A stretch of DNA of 64,000 bases from Anaerolineae bacterium (GCA_022822545.1 JAJEBE010000037.1:1-64000), one strand, 5' to 3'. Positions 1 through 9,584 are shown, counted from the first letter of the stretch. The notes: generated from the sequence alone by a model not told the origin. Program-made: numbers and translations.

Positions 1-666
1 TATCGTTATGCAATTGCCGCTGTCGTCCTCGTCAATGATTGTGACGCCCATTGACCGCAGCATGCGCTCGGTATGATCGCGCGCCGGGCCCGGTTGTGAA
101 ACAGTGGTGGGAGAATCGGCAAAGAGCCCCGCCAGCAGCACAGCGCTTTTGACCTGGCCGCTGGCGACTGGCATGGCGTAATCGATGCCCTGTAGCGGCG
201 CCGGCTTTATCCGCAGCGGGCAAGCGCCAGCGTCCGCGGAGATATCGGCGCCCATCAAGGATAATGGCGCCGTGATGCGCTTCATCGGACGGCGGCGGAG
301 TTGGGCGCTGCCATCAAGCACGCTGGGAAAGGGCTGGCCCACCATGATGCCAGCCAGCAAACGTATTCCCGTGCCAGCGTTCTTCAGATTGAGCGGCTGC
401 GGCGCTTCTTTTAATTCGCCGCCGCGGATGGTCAAGGTCCTGTCGTCATGCCGCTCGATGTCGGCGCCAAGGTCAAGCATAGCGCCCAAGGTGGCTTCGG
501 TATCGCCGGCCGCCAGCCAATTGCGGATATAGGATGTCCCGTCAGCGATTGACGCGAGCATCACAGCGCGATGAGAAATCGACTTATCGCCCGGCACGCT
601 GCATGCGCCTCGCAGCGATCCGCCCGGGCGCAGCCGGAATTTGTCGTGTTTAACGTCGGTTTTCAT
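1..666 (-). CDS. aroA: 3-phosphoshikimate 1-carboxyvinyltransferase (EPSP synthase), C-terminus beyond window
   Basis: Transfers the enolpyruvyl group of PEP to shikimate-3-phosphate, the penultimate step to chorismate, in the cytoplasm. Only the first 222 residues are visible because the frame is still open at base 1; full-length family members have about 430. The N-terminus has the substrate-binding signature VPGDKSISHRAVMLA with its lysine near residue 28. It is followed by NAGTGIRLLAG and SGQVKSAVLLAGLFAD, both typical of the family. The ATG at 666 lies 17 bases inside the end of tyrA, so the two are translationally coupled, with AGGA just upstream. It is the last visible gene of the aroH-tyrA-aroA operon. 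Identity is secure; the missing half cannot be assessed. Confidence 0.95.
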   Translation of the reverse strand, partial: MKTDVKHDKFRLRPGGSLRGACSVPGDKSISHRAVMLASIADGTSYIRNWLAAGDTEATLGAMLDLGADIERHDDRTLTIRGGELKEAPQPLNLKNAGTGIRLLAGIMVGQPFPSVLDGSAQLRRRPMKRITAPLSLMGADISADAGACPLRIKPAPLQGIDYAMPVASGQVKSAVLLAGLFADSPTTVSQPGPARDHTERMLRSMGVTIIDEDDSGNCITI

Positions 667-1534
667 ATTCCTGGGCCCATTCCTTGCGAGCGGTTCGTAT
701 CGGTTGGAGCGACTGGCTGAGGCGTTCTTCATCACCGGCGATTAGCATCGTCTCGAGCATAGCCAACTGCATACGGAATTGCGCCAGCAGCGTCGCGACC
801 GCTTTTGTGTTTGTACTGAGTATATCACCCATCATGGTGACATCGCTGGCAGCCAAGCGGCTGGTATCGCGGAAGCCGCCCGCCGCGAGCTCCCAATAGG
901 CCTTGTCGTTTTGCGCTTGCCGCGCCACGGTGGCGACCAGCGTCGCGCTCAGCAAATACGGCAGGTGGCTGATGCCGGCGACGATCTGATCGTGGCGCTC
1001 GGCCTCCATCTCGATCGGGAGGGCGCCAAGCGTCTCGACGAAAGACCGAGCATGCAGGCGCGCCGCCGGCGTCGTCCGCCGCGAGGGACAGAGCACGAAA
1101 GGCCGGTTGCGATAGAGCGATTCGTCCGCCTCCTCAATGCCGCCGTTTTCCTTGCCGGTCATCGGATGCCCGCCGACAGCGTTGACCCCTATGGGCAGCC
1201 TGGCCATGGCGTCAACGATGTCTTGCTTGGTGCTGCCGATATCAATAACCAGGGTGTTGGAGCGCAGATATGAGCCGATCAGCATTTCCAGCATCTCGAC
1301 AATAACGCGGACCGGCGTCGCCAGCAGGACCACATCAGCGCGGTTGACGCCTTCAAAGAGATCATCGGTGGCGCAATCGACCATGCCGCGCGCCAGCGCC
1401 TGACAGCGCGCGCCCTCATCCGGGTCAATGCCGGTGATGAGATCGGCATGATCGCGCATCGCCAGCGCCATGGAGCCGCCCATCAAGCCCAGACCGACGA
1501 TCGCCAGATGACGCGCGTGGAAGCTCGCTGTCAT
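650..1534 (-). CDS. tyrA: prephenate dehydrogenase
   Basis: Oxidatively decarboxylates prephenate with NAD(P) to 4-hydroxyphenylpyruvate, the tyrosine branch. The 294-residue protein opens with a Rossmann nucleotide motif GLGLMGG near residues 14-20. It carries GGHPMTGKE with the conserved active-site histidine and HLPYLL in the helical dimerisation domain. No ACT regulatory domain follows, so it is the short monofunctional form. The open frame extends upstream to 1720, but that part overlaps aroH and has no family similarity. The ATG at 1534 forms an ATGA overlap with the aroH stop and begins right before the Rossmann strand. An arogenate-specific enzyme cannot be excluded from sequence alone. 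Confidence 0.93.
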   Translation of the reverse strand: MTASFHARHLAIVGLGLMGGSMALAMRDHADLITGIDPDEGARCQALARGMVDCATDDLFEGVNRADVVLLATPVRVIVEMLEMLIGSYLRSNTLVIDIGSTKQDIVDAMARLPIGVNAVGGHPMTGKENGGIEEADESLYRNRPFVLCPSRRTTPAARLHARSFVETLGALPIEMEAERHDQIVAGISHLPYLLSATLVATVARQAQNDKAYWELAAGGFRDTSRLAASDVTMMGDILSTNTKAVATLLAQFRMQLAMLETMLIAGDEERLSQSLQPIRTARKEWAQEYENRR

Positions 1535-1914
1535 CGCCCTTCCTCCGCTTCGGATGTGGCTATCAAATCGGGGCGCAACATCGCGGCGCCGCGAATGAAG
1601 ACGTGGTGAATTTCGTCTATGGACTTCTCTGTATTCCAGTGAATCATGACCCGAATGCACAGAGGCAAGCCGCCGGTGACGTTGGCTTCCTGGAAGCCGA
1701 GCAGCGCCGCCCGCGTCCACCCCATCATCCTTGCCGCAACCGCCGGAAAGGTGTCGTTCAATTCCGGCGTGGTGGTGAAGAGTATGCTAGCCACATCCTC
1801 TTCGATGATGCCGTTGCGGTCGATCATGATTTGCAGTAATTCTTGAGTCGCCGCCAGAATCGCCTCCCGCGAATTGGATTGCGCTGTCGTGGCGCCGCGT
1901 ATGCCTCGTATCAT
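1531..1914 (-). CDS. aroH: chorismate mutase, AroH class
   Basis: Rearranges chorismate to prephenate, feeding the adjacent tyrA. The 127-residue protein matches the trimeric Bacillus-type AroH fold, not the helical AroQ fold. It has RGIRGATT at the N-terminus with the Arg7-equivalent, TTPELNDTFPAVAAR, and VTGGLPLCIRVM with the active-site arginine equivalent to Arg90. It ends with the usual HVFIRGAAMLRPDL tail. The ATG at 1914 is preceded by AAGAAGGGGAGAG, a good ribosome binding site. It is the first gene of the aroH-tyrA-aroA unit and sits directly behind an intrinsic terminator, so it is probably attenuated. Confidence 0.94.
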   Translation of the reverse strand: MIRGIRGATTAQSNSREAILAATQELLQIMIDRNGIIEEDVASILFTTTPELNDTFPAVAARMMGWTRAALLGFQEANVTGGLPLCIRVMIHWNTEKSIDEIHHVFIRGAAMLRPDLIATSEAEEGR

Positions 1915-1942
1915 CTCAAGGCTCTCCCCTTCTTAAGTAAAC

Positions 1943-1973
1943 AAAAAAGGCGCTGAGTGTTTCACTCTGCGCC
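1943..1973 (-). terminator. Intrinsic terminator (probable attenuator) in the aroH leader
   Basis: Read on the minus strand, GGCGC-A-GAGTG, loop AAA, CACTC-A-GCGCC is followed by six T. This is a near-perfect stem of ten pairs around an A/A mismatch. It lies between the aroH promoter (2119-2147) and the aroH ribosome binding site. It can therefore stop aroH transcripts early as well as trp operon read-through. Confidence 0.85.
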
Positions 1974-1977
1974 TCCA

Positions 1978-2072
1978 TTTTCGCTATATGTAGCGTGGAA
2001 ATCAGTTGCCAGCGCGAATCACCCAGACCGGTCTATGCAGTTTGGGTAATAATAGCGAAAACTGGCAACCTG
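1978..2072 (-). promoter_or_regulatory. Structured leader RNA, candidate pseudoknot riboswitch or attenuator upstream of aroH
   Basis: In transcript orientation there are two perfect complementary pairs in interleaved order. A is GTTGCCAG (2069-2062), pairing with A' CTGGCAAC (2012-2005). B is TTTTCGCTAT (2061-2052), pairing with B' ATAGCGAAAA (1987-1978). A, B, A', B' is the order of an H-type pseudoknot. Inside the A-A' loop, ATTACCCA (2050-2043) can pair with TGGGTGAT (2025-2018), with one G-U. B' ends four bases before the terminator stem. There is no T-box sequence and no run of Phe or Tyr codons. I do not recognise a known riboswitch class. The pairings are seen directly; regulation of aroH-tyrA-aroA is inferred. 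Confidence 0.55.
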
Positions 2073-2118
2073 TAAATCGTGCATGTCCGCGTTTCAACAT
2101 TCAATCGTATTGCCATTT

Positions 2119-2147
2119 ACATTACCCAGGTATGAGCAACCTGTCAA
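2119..2147 (-). promoter_or_regulatory. Promoter of the aroH-tyrA-aroA operon
   Basis: On the minus strand TTGACA (2147-2142), a 17-base spacer and TAATGT (2124-2119). The -35 box is perfect and the -10 is weak. It lies in the trpA-aroH gap and would give a leader of roughly 200 bases before aroH. Confidence 0.6.
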
Positions 2148-2210
2148 GACCAGGTCGGCAGCGATAGATTATTCCTCGATCGCATGATCAGTTCTGTCAA
2201 TTCTGGTCTG

Positions 2211-3020
2211 TCAATTCTGGATCGCCTCAAAAATGTCACCCGCCAGCGTCCGCATATCAGCGAAACTGCGCTCCCAAGCCCGCAGCAGCGCCGACGCCAC
2301 AATGAAGCCATCCGTCAAGCCGCGCAGTTGCCGCGCGTGCTCCGGACTGCTGATGCCGAAACCCAGGACCAGCGGTTTGTCCGTTTTCGCCCGCAAGCGC
2401 GCAATATACTCGGTGAGATAAACCGGCAGTTCTTTTCGCGCGCCAGTAATGCCGGTCAAGGACACGACATAGATGAAGCCGGTGGCATGTCGCGTGACCA
2501 GTTCAATCCGCTCGTCATTGCTGGTCGGCGCCAGCATGAAAACCAGCGCCAGGCCCTCGCGCTCGCAGCTATCGGCGAACATGGCGGCCTCCTCCGGCGG
2601 CAGGTCCGGCACGATCAAGCCATCGGCGCCGGCGGCACGGGCATCGCGGACGAAGCGATCACTGCCATAGGCCACGAGCGGATTGGCGTAGCCCATCATC
2701 AGCATCGGCTGTGTTATGCCTTTGTCGCGCAGCGTCTTCACCGCGTCGAGACATTTGCGCACGGTCGTGCCGTTTTCGAGGGCGATCTGCGTCGCCGCCT
2801 GGATTGTGGGGCCATCGGCGATAGGATCGCTGAAGGGGATGCCGATCTCGAAGCCGTCCACCCCCACCGCCGCTACAGATTCGATGGCGCGCAGCGATTC
2901 TTCATGATTGGGATAACCGATGCAGAAATACGGCAAGAATGCGAGGCGTTTCCTTTCTCTCGCGCGCGCGAACATCTCCTCCAATGCCGCTGTGCCTTGA
3001 CTCAATCGCGTCTGTGTCAT
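2211..3020 (-). CDS. trpA: tryptophan synthase alpha subunit
   Basis: Cleaves indole-3-glycerol phosphate to indole and glyceraldehyde-3-phosphate; indole is channelled to TrpB. The TIM-barrel protein has the catalytic glutamate in GFEIGIPFSDPIADGP (about residue 58) and the catalytic aspartate of the same motif (about 69). It also has the phosphate-binding GFGISSPEHA. I chose the ATG at 3020, giving 269 residues, because GAGG lies five bases upstream. An in-frame ATG at 3035 would add five residues but has a poorer site. It is the last gene of the trp operon, seven to twenty-odd bases after the trpB stop depending on the start used. Confidence 0.95.
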   Translation of the reverse strand: MTQTRLSQGTAALEEMFARARERKRLAFLPYFCIGYPNHEESLRAIESVAAVGVDGFEIGIPFSDPIADGPTIQAATQIALENGTTVRKCLDAVKTLRDKGITQPMLMMGYANPLVAYGSDRFVRDARAAGADGLIVPDLPPEEAAMFADSCEREGLALVFMLAPTSNDERIELVTRHATGFIYVVSLTGITGARKELPVYLTEYIARLRAKTDKPLVLGFGISSPEHARQLRGLTDGFIVASALLRAWERSFADMRTLAGDIFEAIQN

Positions 3021-3041
3021 TAGATCCTCATTCATTTGCGC

Positions 3042-4265
<1,224 letters not shown>

Positions 4266-4286
4266 CAGTAGCGAATTTCCTTTCGG

Positions 4287-4910
4287 TCAAATCCAAAGAT
4301 CCTTGTCGCCAGCGAAATAACGCTTGGCCAGGATCAACGCCTTCAGACTGTAATTATCAATGCTGGGGATGAAGTCACAGCGTTTGACTACGATCTCAGT
4401 CGCGCCCAGACCAACGGCGGCCGCGCTCACATCTTCTACCGCGCCGCTAAGCAGACTTAAGCCGTCATCGAGATTCAACTTTAGCAAGCCAGCGATCTCG
4501 TCCAGCGGGTAGCGATACGCATTCAGCGGCTGATCGCATTCGTACAAGTAGACATGACAGATCTGACAATCGATGAAATCGCCATCTTTCATCATGCCGA
4601 GCCGCCTGCCCAGCGGAATCAAATCGTCATAGTCCAGTTGCAATCCCAGTTCCTCTTTGATCTCGCGGACGCCGTCACGCGGGGATTCACCCGCTTCCAG
4701 GTGACCGGCGGCGCTGATGTCGATCTTGCCGGGATAGTCTTTGTCCCGCGCCCGCTTCTGCAAGATGACAAAGGCCTCGCCTTCTAGATCCCGCCCGATG
4801 ACCCAACAATGAAACACCTGATGCCAATCGCCGTCCCGGTGAACAGCATCGCGCGCCTTGACGCCGATATGGTTCAGGCCTTGGTCATAGATGTCAAATA
4901 GCTCGCTCAT
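4287..4910 (-). CDS. NUDIX hydrolase (isopentenyl-isomerase-like subgroup) inside the trp operon
   Basis: The 207-residue protein has the layout of IDI-like Nudix enzymes, with WHQVFHCWVIGR, FVILQKRARDKDYPG and DISAAGHLEAGES. The Nudix box covers about residues 69-90 and ends REIKEELGL. Its E-to-RE spacing is one residue shorter than the textbook GX5EX7REUXEEXGU; I recall similar shorter boxes in this subgroup. The family hydrolyses nucleoside-diphosphate-linked compounds; the substrate here is unknown. Its ATG overlaps the trpF stop (ATGA, 4907-4910) and it is followed by trpB, so it is co-translated with tryptophan biosynthesis. No Nudix enzyme is part of the standard Trp pathway, so a housekeeping or linked role is only inferred. 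Confidence 0.85.
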   Translation of the reverse strand: MSELFDIYDQGLNHIGVKARDAVHRDGDWHQVFHCWVIGRDLEGEAFVILQKRARDKDYPGKIDISAAGHLEAGESPRDGVREIKEELGLQLDYDDLIPLGRRLGMMKDGDFIDCQICHVYLYECDQPLNAYRYPLDEIAGLLKLNLDDGLSLLSGAVEDVSAAAVGLGATEIVVKRCDFIPSIDNYSLKALILAKRYFAGDKDLWI

Positions 4911-5572
4911 GCCCGACCTGTCCGCAGAGCCTTGATGAAGCTGCGCACTTTGTATTCGTCCTTGATGCCGGGAGTTCCATCTTCCACGCCGCTCGCCACA
5001 TCAACCGCCCAGGGCTTGATCCGGCGAACGCGCTCGGCGACATTCTCCGGCGTCAGGCCTCCCGCCAGCATCAGGCGTGGGACAGCCGATTTCACTGCCA
5101 GCGCAATCGCTTCGCTGGCCGTCTCGCCCGTCCCGCCATAAAGCTTGGGATTAAAGGCGTCCAGCAAGAGTGAAGGCGCGCTGTCTTCTTTGGGAGAGGT
5201 ATCGGCGAATAGTTCGACAGATGCCATAGCCTCCGCTTCATCAACCGGACGTATCGCCTTGAAGGCGATTCCGCCCAAAGCGCGCATGACGCTCAAGCTT
5301 TCGTCGCCGCTCAGTTGCGCATAATCCAGTCCAACCTGCGCGGCAGTTGCTCTCACTTCGTCGACCGCGGCGTTCACAAAAACGCCGACGAGCGTCGGAC
5401 GGTTCTCGCCCATAGCGTCACGCAATTCTCCCGCTATCTGACGAGCCAATGCTACATCGACGTAGCGAGGCGATTCCGGATAGAAATTAAGCCCGATGAG
5501 ATCGGCGCCGGCCCGCGCCGCCATCAGCGCGTTTTCGGGCGACCGAATGCCGCAGATCTTGACCCTAGTCAT
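4907..5572 (-). CDS. trpF: phosphoribosylanthranilate isomerase
   Basis: Isomerises N-(5-phosphoribosyl)anthranilate to CdRP by an Amadori rearrangement. The 221-residue TIM barrel starts MTRVKICGIR with the catalytic cysteine at residue 7. The catalytic aspartate is in LLLDAFNPKLYGGTG (about residue 138). The C-terminus has the phosphate-binding DVASGVEDGTPGIKD. Its start overlaps the trpC stop by eight bases and its stop overlaps the nudix start, so it is tightly coupled in the operon. An insertion rich in charged residues before D138 (about 126-133) is a minor oddity. Confidence 0.95.
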   Translation of the reverse strand: MTRVKICGIRSPENALMAARAGADLIGLNFYPESPRYVDVALARQIAGELRDAMGENRPTLVGVFVNAAVDEVRATAAQVGLDYAQLSGDESLSVMRALGGIAFKAIRPVDEAEAMASVELFADTSPKEDSAPSLLLDAFNPKLYGGTGETASEAIALAVKSAVPRLMLAGGLTPENVAERVRRIKPWAVDVASGVEDGTPGIKDEYKVRSFIKALRTGRA

Positions 5573-6386
5573 AGGCGCCTCGCGACTGACTGCTCAACGC
5601 GCGCGTCAGCGAGACCATGTCCGGCGCCTTCACCAGCGACTCGCCCACCAGAATGGCTTGCGCGCCCAGCCGACCCATTTCGCGTACATCGGCCGCCGTG
5701 AAGATCCCGCTCTCGGCGACCAACAACACATCGTCATCCACCATGCCCGCCAATCTCGCCGTGATTTCCAGATCCACATTGAAGGTCTTCAGATCGCGAT
5801 TGTTGATACCGATGAGCCTGGCGCCCAGACGCAGCGCGCGCTCCATCTCCCACTCGTTATGCACTTCGACCAACGCCGTCATGCCTTGACCATTTGTAAT
5901 CGCGTAAAGCTCGCGCAATTGCGCATCCGCGAGCGCGGCCACGATCAACAATATGGCATCAGCGCCGGCCGCGCGGCCTTCGTAAACCTGGTACTCGTCG
6001 ATGATGAAATCTTTCCGCAGCAGCGGCAGATCGACCGCCGCCCGCACAGCGCTGAGATAATCCAGGCTGCCGCGGAAGAAATCTTCGTCAGTCAGCACCG
6101 ATATCGCCGCAGCGCCGTTATGCGCATAAGTCGCCGCGATCATGACCGGCGCGAAGTCCTTCGTCAGCAGCCCTTTACTCGGCGAGGCGCATTTCACCTC
6201 CGCGATCAAAGCGACGCAATCCCGCCGCAACGCCGCCATCATATCGCGCGGCCTGTCGGGCGTCGTCTCCGCCCGCCGCCGCATCTCCGCCGTCGGCGTG
6301 GCCGCCCGGCGCTCAGCGATCTCCTCGACTTTTCGGGCGAGGATCTTGTCGAGGACGGTGTCAGTGGCGACGAAAGCCGTTGTCAT
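5565..6386 (-). CDS. trpC: indole-3-glycerol phosphate synthase
   Basis: Ring-closing decarboxylation of CdRP to indole-3-glycerol phosphate. The 273-residue protein has the complete active-site series of the family: AEVKCASPSKG, LLRKDFIID, ALVEVHNE, INNRDLKTF and VAESGI. The start overlaps the trpD stop by four bases (ATGA) and the end overlaps trpF. It is monofunctional, not fused to trpF as in enterobacteria. Confidence 0.96.
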   Translation of the reverse strand: MTTAFVATDTVLDKILARKVEEIAERRAATPTAEMRRRAETTPDRPRDMMAALRRDCVALIAEVKCASPSKGLLTKDFAPVMIAATYAHNGAAAISVLTDEDFFRGSLDYLSAVRAAVDLPLLRKDFIIDEYQVYEGRAAGADAILLIVAALADAQLRELYAITNGQGMTALVEVHNEWEMERALRLGARLIGINNRDLKTFNVDLEITARLAGMVDDDVLLVAESGIFTAADVREMGRLGAQAILVGESLVKAPDMVSLTRALSSQSRGAYD

Positions 6387-7414
6387 GAGGCCAAGCTCTG
6401 GCTGAGCTCAATAAGCGAATCGAGTTTTTCGACCGCTTTGCCGCTGTGGATGACATCGCGCGCCAGGCGAACGCCATCTCGAATGGATTTTACCTTGTCC
6501 GCCGCCATCATGGCCGCGCCAGCATTCAACAGCACAACATCGCGTTTCGCCCCGGTCTCGCTGCCATCCAGCACACCGCGAAGAATCGCCGCGTTCGTCG
6601 GCGCGTCATCGCCCTTCAAATCGTTGATGCTCGCCATGTGGAAACCCAGTTCGGTCGGGTCGATATCCAAATGCTCTATCGCCCCATCTTCGCGCAAATA
6701 GCTGATCCGGTTGGGACCGGTGACAGTCAGCTCATCCAAGCCGCCGTAGCCGTTGACCACCATAGCCGACTTTGTGCCAAGCGCCTGCAAGACATGCGCC
6801 AACAGGTCGGTCAAGTCAGCCGCGAATACGCCCATGAGTTGGCGTTGAGCGCCGGCAGGGTTGGTCAAAGGGCCGAGGATATTAAAGATCGTGCGGATGC
6901 CTAGCTCACGCCGCGGCCCGATGGCGTAACGCATGGCCGGGTGCAGCTTGACCGCGAAGAGGAAACCGATCCCAATTTCGTCGACGCACCTGCCGACCTG
7001 TTCCGGCGTCAGGTCCAGGTTAAGGCCCAACTCCGCCAGCACATCAGCGCTGCCGCATTTGCTGGTGGCGGCGCGGTTGCCATGTTTTGCTACCGGGATG
7101 CCGGCGCCCGCCGCCACGAAAGCGACCGTAGTGCTGATATTAAAGCTTCCGGATCTGTCGCCGCCAGTGCCGCAAGTATCGAGCAAATCGGCATCGACAG
7201 TGGTGGGCACTTTATGCGCCGCGTCCCGCATGGCCCGGGCGCTGCCGGTAATTTCGTCGGTCGTCTCGCCCTTCATGCGCAGGGCCATCAAGTAGGCGCC
7301 GATCTGTGACTCGGTCGCTTCGCCATTCATTATCTGCCGCATGACCGCCTCCGCCTGTTCCGCTTCCAGATGACCGTAGCGGCTGAAGACGTCTATCGCT
7401 CGTTGGATATCCAT
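6383..7414 (-). CDS. trpD: anthranilate phosphoribosyltransferase
   Basis: Transfers phosphoribose from PRPP to anthranilate. The 343-residue protein has the PRPP-binding CGTGGDRSGSFNISTT and KHGNRAATSKCGSADVL, and NPAGAQRQLMGV. The frame is open up to 7603, but that extension lies over trpG and has no similarity to the family. The ATG at 7414 has GGGAAGAGG upstream and gives the normal length. It follows trpG closely in the trp operon. Confidence 0.95.
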   Translation of the reverse strand: MDIQRAIDVFSRYGHLEAEQAEAVMRQIMNGEATESQIGAYLMALRMKGETTDEITGSARAMRDAAHKVPTTVDADLLDTCGTGGDRSGSFNISTTVAFVAAGAGIPVAKHGNRAATSKCGSADVLAELGLNLDLTPEQVGRCVDEIGIGFLFAVKLHPAMRYAIGPRRELGIRTIFNILGPLTNPAGAQRQLMGVFAADLTDLLAHVLQALGTKSAMVVNGYGGLDELTVTGPNRISYLREDGAIEHLDIDPTELGFHMASINDLKGDDAPTNAAILRGVLDGSETGAKRDVVLLNAGAAMMAADKVKSIRDGVRLARDVIHSGKAVEKLDSLIELSQSLAS

Positions 7415-7431
7415 AGCCTCTTCCCTTTGTT

Positions 7432-8019
7432 CTAAAATGCTGCGACTGCCGTTTTTTCGTACTTCATAAAATTGCCCAGCATCTGCATGCCATGCCGCGT
7501 CAAGATGCTTTCGGGGTGAAACTGCACGCCGATGACCGGGTGCGTCCGATGACGCAGGCCCATAATTTCGCCGTTTGCCGTACGCGCGGTGACCAGCAAG
7601 CAATCCGGCAGCGTCTCCTCCTCCACGATCAAGCTGTGATAACGCGTTGCTTCAAAGGGATTGGGAATGTCGGCGAGAATTGTATCCCCCTCATGGTAGA
7701 TCATGCTCGTCTTGCCGTGCATCAACTCCGGCGCATGAGTGACGACCCCGCCATAAGCTTCGCCGATGGCCTGATGACCCAGGCAAATCCCCAATAGCGG
7801 AATTTCCGCGCCGAGTCCACGTATGATGTCCAGCGAGACGCCGGCGTCTTTCGGATAACCCGGGCCGGGCGAAATGACGATGCGATCGGGCGCGAGCGCG
7901 CGAATCTCAGCGACCGAGATTTTGTCATTGCGGTAGACCATCAGGTCCGCGCCAAGCTCGCCCAACTCCTGCACAATGTTGTAAGTAAAGCTGTCGTAAT
8001 TGTCGATGACTAGAATCAT
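7432..8019 (-). CDS. trpG: anthranilate synthase glutamine amidotransferase subunit
   Basis: Supplies ammonia from glutamine to TrpE. The 195-residue class I amidotransferase has DNYDSFTYN, the oxyanion and loop motif SPGPGYP, the nucleophilic cysteine in [13 protein letters not shown] (C79) and the His-Glu pair in GVQFHPES. It is separate from TrpD, and the gene lies just after trpE with about 25 bases between. It could also serve PabB (4-amino-4-deoxychorismate synthesis); no second amidotransferase is visible here. Confidence 0.95.
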   Translation of the reverse strand: MILVIDNYDSFTYNIVQELGELGADLMVYRNDKISVAEIRALAPDRIVISPGPGYPKDAGVSLDIIRGLGAEIPLLGICLGHQAIGEAYGGVVTHAPELMHGKTSMIYHEGDTILADIPNPFEATRYHSLIVEEETLPDCLLVTARTANGEIMGLRHRTHPVIGVQFHPESILTRHGMQMLGNFMKYEKTAVAAF

Positions 8020-8043
8020 GTTCGCCTCTCATTGTCCGGTCGT

Positions 8044-9567
8044 CTACAGCAAGCCCTGCTCAGCGTACTTGACCGCCTCGAACACGGCTTGGGCCTTGTG
8101 AACCGTCTCATAATACTCGGCGGTTGGGTCGCTGTCGGCCACGATGCCGCCGCCCGCCTGCACGCTGATCGTCCCGTTCTGCATCAGCAGCGTGCGAATC
8201 GTGATGCACATATCCATTGAACCGTCAAAGCTGAAGTAACCGACAGCGCCGCCGTAGGGTCCGCGGCGAGCCTCCTCCAATTCCTCGATGATTTCCATCG
8301 CCCTCACCTTCGGCGCTCCGCTGAGCGTGCCGGCGGGAAAGGTCGCCCGCACCAGGTCGAAGGCGTCCATACCCTTGCGCAGCAGGCCTTCCACCTGGCT
8401 GACGATATGCATGACGTGGGAATAGCGCTCAATATACATCATACGCTTGACCTGCACCGTGCCATAATCACAGACGCGACCCAGGTCGTTGCGTCCGAGG
8501 TCCACCAGCATGACGTGTTCGGCGCGCTCCTTGGGATCGTTGAGCAGCTCTTCTTCCAGAGCGAGGTCTTCTTTCTCGTTCGCGCCGCGCCGCCGGGTTC
8601 CCGCCAGCGGACGGTTGTAAGCGATGCCATCCTCCAGGCGGACCAACATCTCCGGCGATGCGCCTACCAACGTTAAGTCATCGCTGAATTCCAGCAAAAA
8701 CATATAAGGCGAGGGATTGGTCGCGCGCAAGGCGCGGTATATCTGCAGCGGGCTGGCATCGGTCTCGCGGCTGAAGCGCTGCGCGAAGACGATCTGAAAG
8801 GCATCGCCATCACGGATATACTCTTTTGCAATGCGAACGCGCTTTTCATACACCGACCGCTCGATATTGGAAACCGGATCGTCGGCGGCAGCATACCGCG
8901 GCGCATCGTAGGCTTGATGGACCAGCGGCATTGACAGCGCGTCAATGATCCCGTCGATGCTCGCCACCGCGCGATCGTAAGCGGCATCGGGATCGTCGCC
9001 TTCGTTGTGCGCATTCGCCAGCACGGTAAGCTGATGCTTGGCATGATCAAAGATGACCAGCGTATCCGGCAGCATGAAAGCGACCGTCGGCACATCCAAC
9101 TCTTCGCTGGCGGTGGCGGGCAAATCCTCGAAATAGCGCACGATGTCGTAGGACATATAGCCGACCGCGCCCCCGACCAGACGCGGCAGACCTTCCAGCG
9201 GGACCGGGTTCACCGTTTGAAAATGCCGCTTGATCATATGTAGCGGATCCTGGCCTTCGGGAATAGCAAACTTGGTCTGCTGCCCGTCACGATCCAGAGT
9301 CACGATGTTATTCTTGACGCTGAGCACACCCTTGGGATTAACGCCGATGAAGGAGTACCGCCCGACTTGCTCGCCCCCTTCGACGCTCTCCAGCAGAAAC
9401 GCCGGCCCGCCGTTCGCTTTCAACTTCATGTACACCGACATCGGCGTCTCCAAATCGCCAAGCAAGGTGCGGTAAACCGGCACATGGTCCCCGCGCTCGA
9501 AATGGGCGCGGATCTCTTCACGCGATGGCTTGATATCCGTTCGCTCAGCATGCAGCAGTTCGAGCAT
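8044..9567 (-). CDS. trpE: anthranilate synthase component I
   Basis: Converts chorismate and ammonia to anthranilate, the committed step to tryptophan. The 507 residues carry the LLES motif near residue 58, the tryptophan feedback site in characterised enzymes. The C-terminal chorismate-binding domain has the characteristic NRPLAGTRRRG, DLGRNDLGRV, GTLSGAPKVRAMEII and IRTLLMQNGT. The start ATG follows TTTAGGGGGAGAAACGCA. It is the first gene of the operon, directly behind a tryptophan T-box leader. It should therefore be regulated at two levels, by attenuation and by feedback inhibition; both are inferred from sequence. Confidence 0.96.
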   Translation of the reverse strand: MLELLHAERTDIKPSREEIRAHFERGDHVPVYRTLLGDLETPMSVYMKLKANGGPAFLLESVEGGEQVGRYSFIGVNPKGVLSVKNNIVTLDRDGQQTKFAIPEGQDPLHMIKRHFQTVNPVPLEGLPRLVGGAVGYMSYDIVRYFEDLPATASEELDVPTVAFMLPDTLVIFDHAKHQLTVLANAHNEGDDPDAAYDRAVASIDGIIDALSMPLVHQAYDAPRYAAADDPVSNIERSVYEKRVRIAKEYIRDGDAFQIVFAQRFSRETDASPLQIYRALRATNPSPYMFLLEFSDDLTLVGASPEMLVRLEDGIAYNRPLAGTRRRGANEKEDLALEEELLNDPKERAEHVMLVDLGRNDLGRVCDYGTVQVKRMMYIERYSHVMHIVSQVEGLLRKGMDAFDLVRATFPAGTLSGAPKVRAMEIIEELEEARRGPYGGAVGYFSFDGSMDMCITIRTLLMQNGTISVQAGGGIVADSDPTAEYYETVHKAQAVFEAVKYAEQGLL

Positions 9568-9584
9568 TGCGTTTCTCCCCCTAA

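Noticed and set aside
2004-2100. A 32-codon leader-peptide ORF (ATG near 2100, stop near 2004) in the aroH leader.
   Set aside because: It has only two Phe and one Trp codons, no Tyr run and no clear ribosome binding site. An ORF of this length is expected by chance, so peptide-type attenuation is not supported.
5496-6701. Long plus-strand ORF opposite trpC and trpF.
   Set aside because: It is a codon-bias shadow. The minus-strand genes have full family motifs; this frame is Arg/His-rich without any recognisable domain.
7415-7603. N-terminal extension of trpD.
   Set aside because: It lies over the end of trpG and does not resemble anthranilate phosphoribosyltransferase. A good ribosome binding site precedes 7414.
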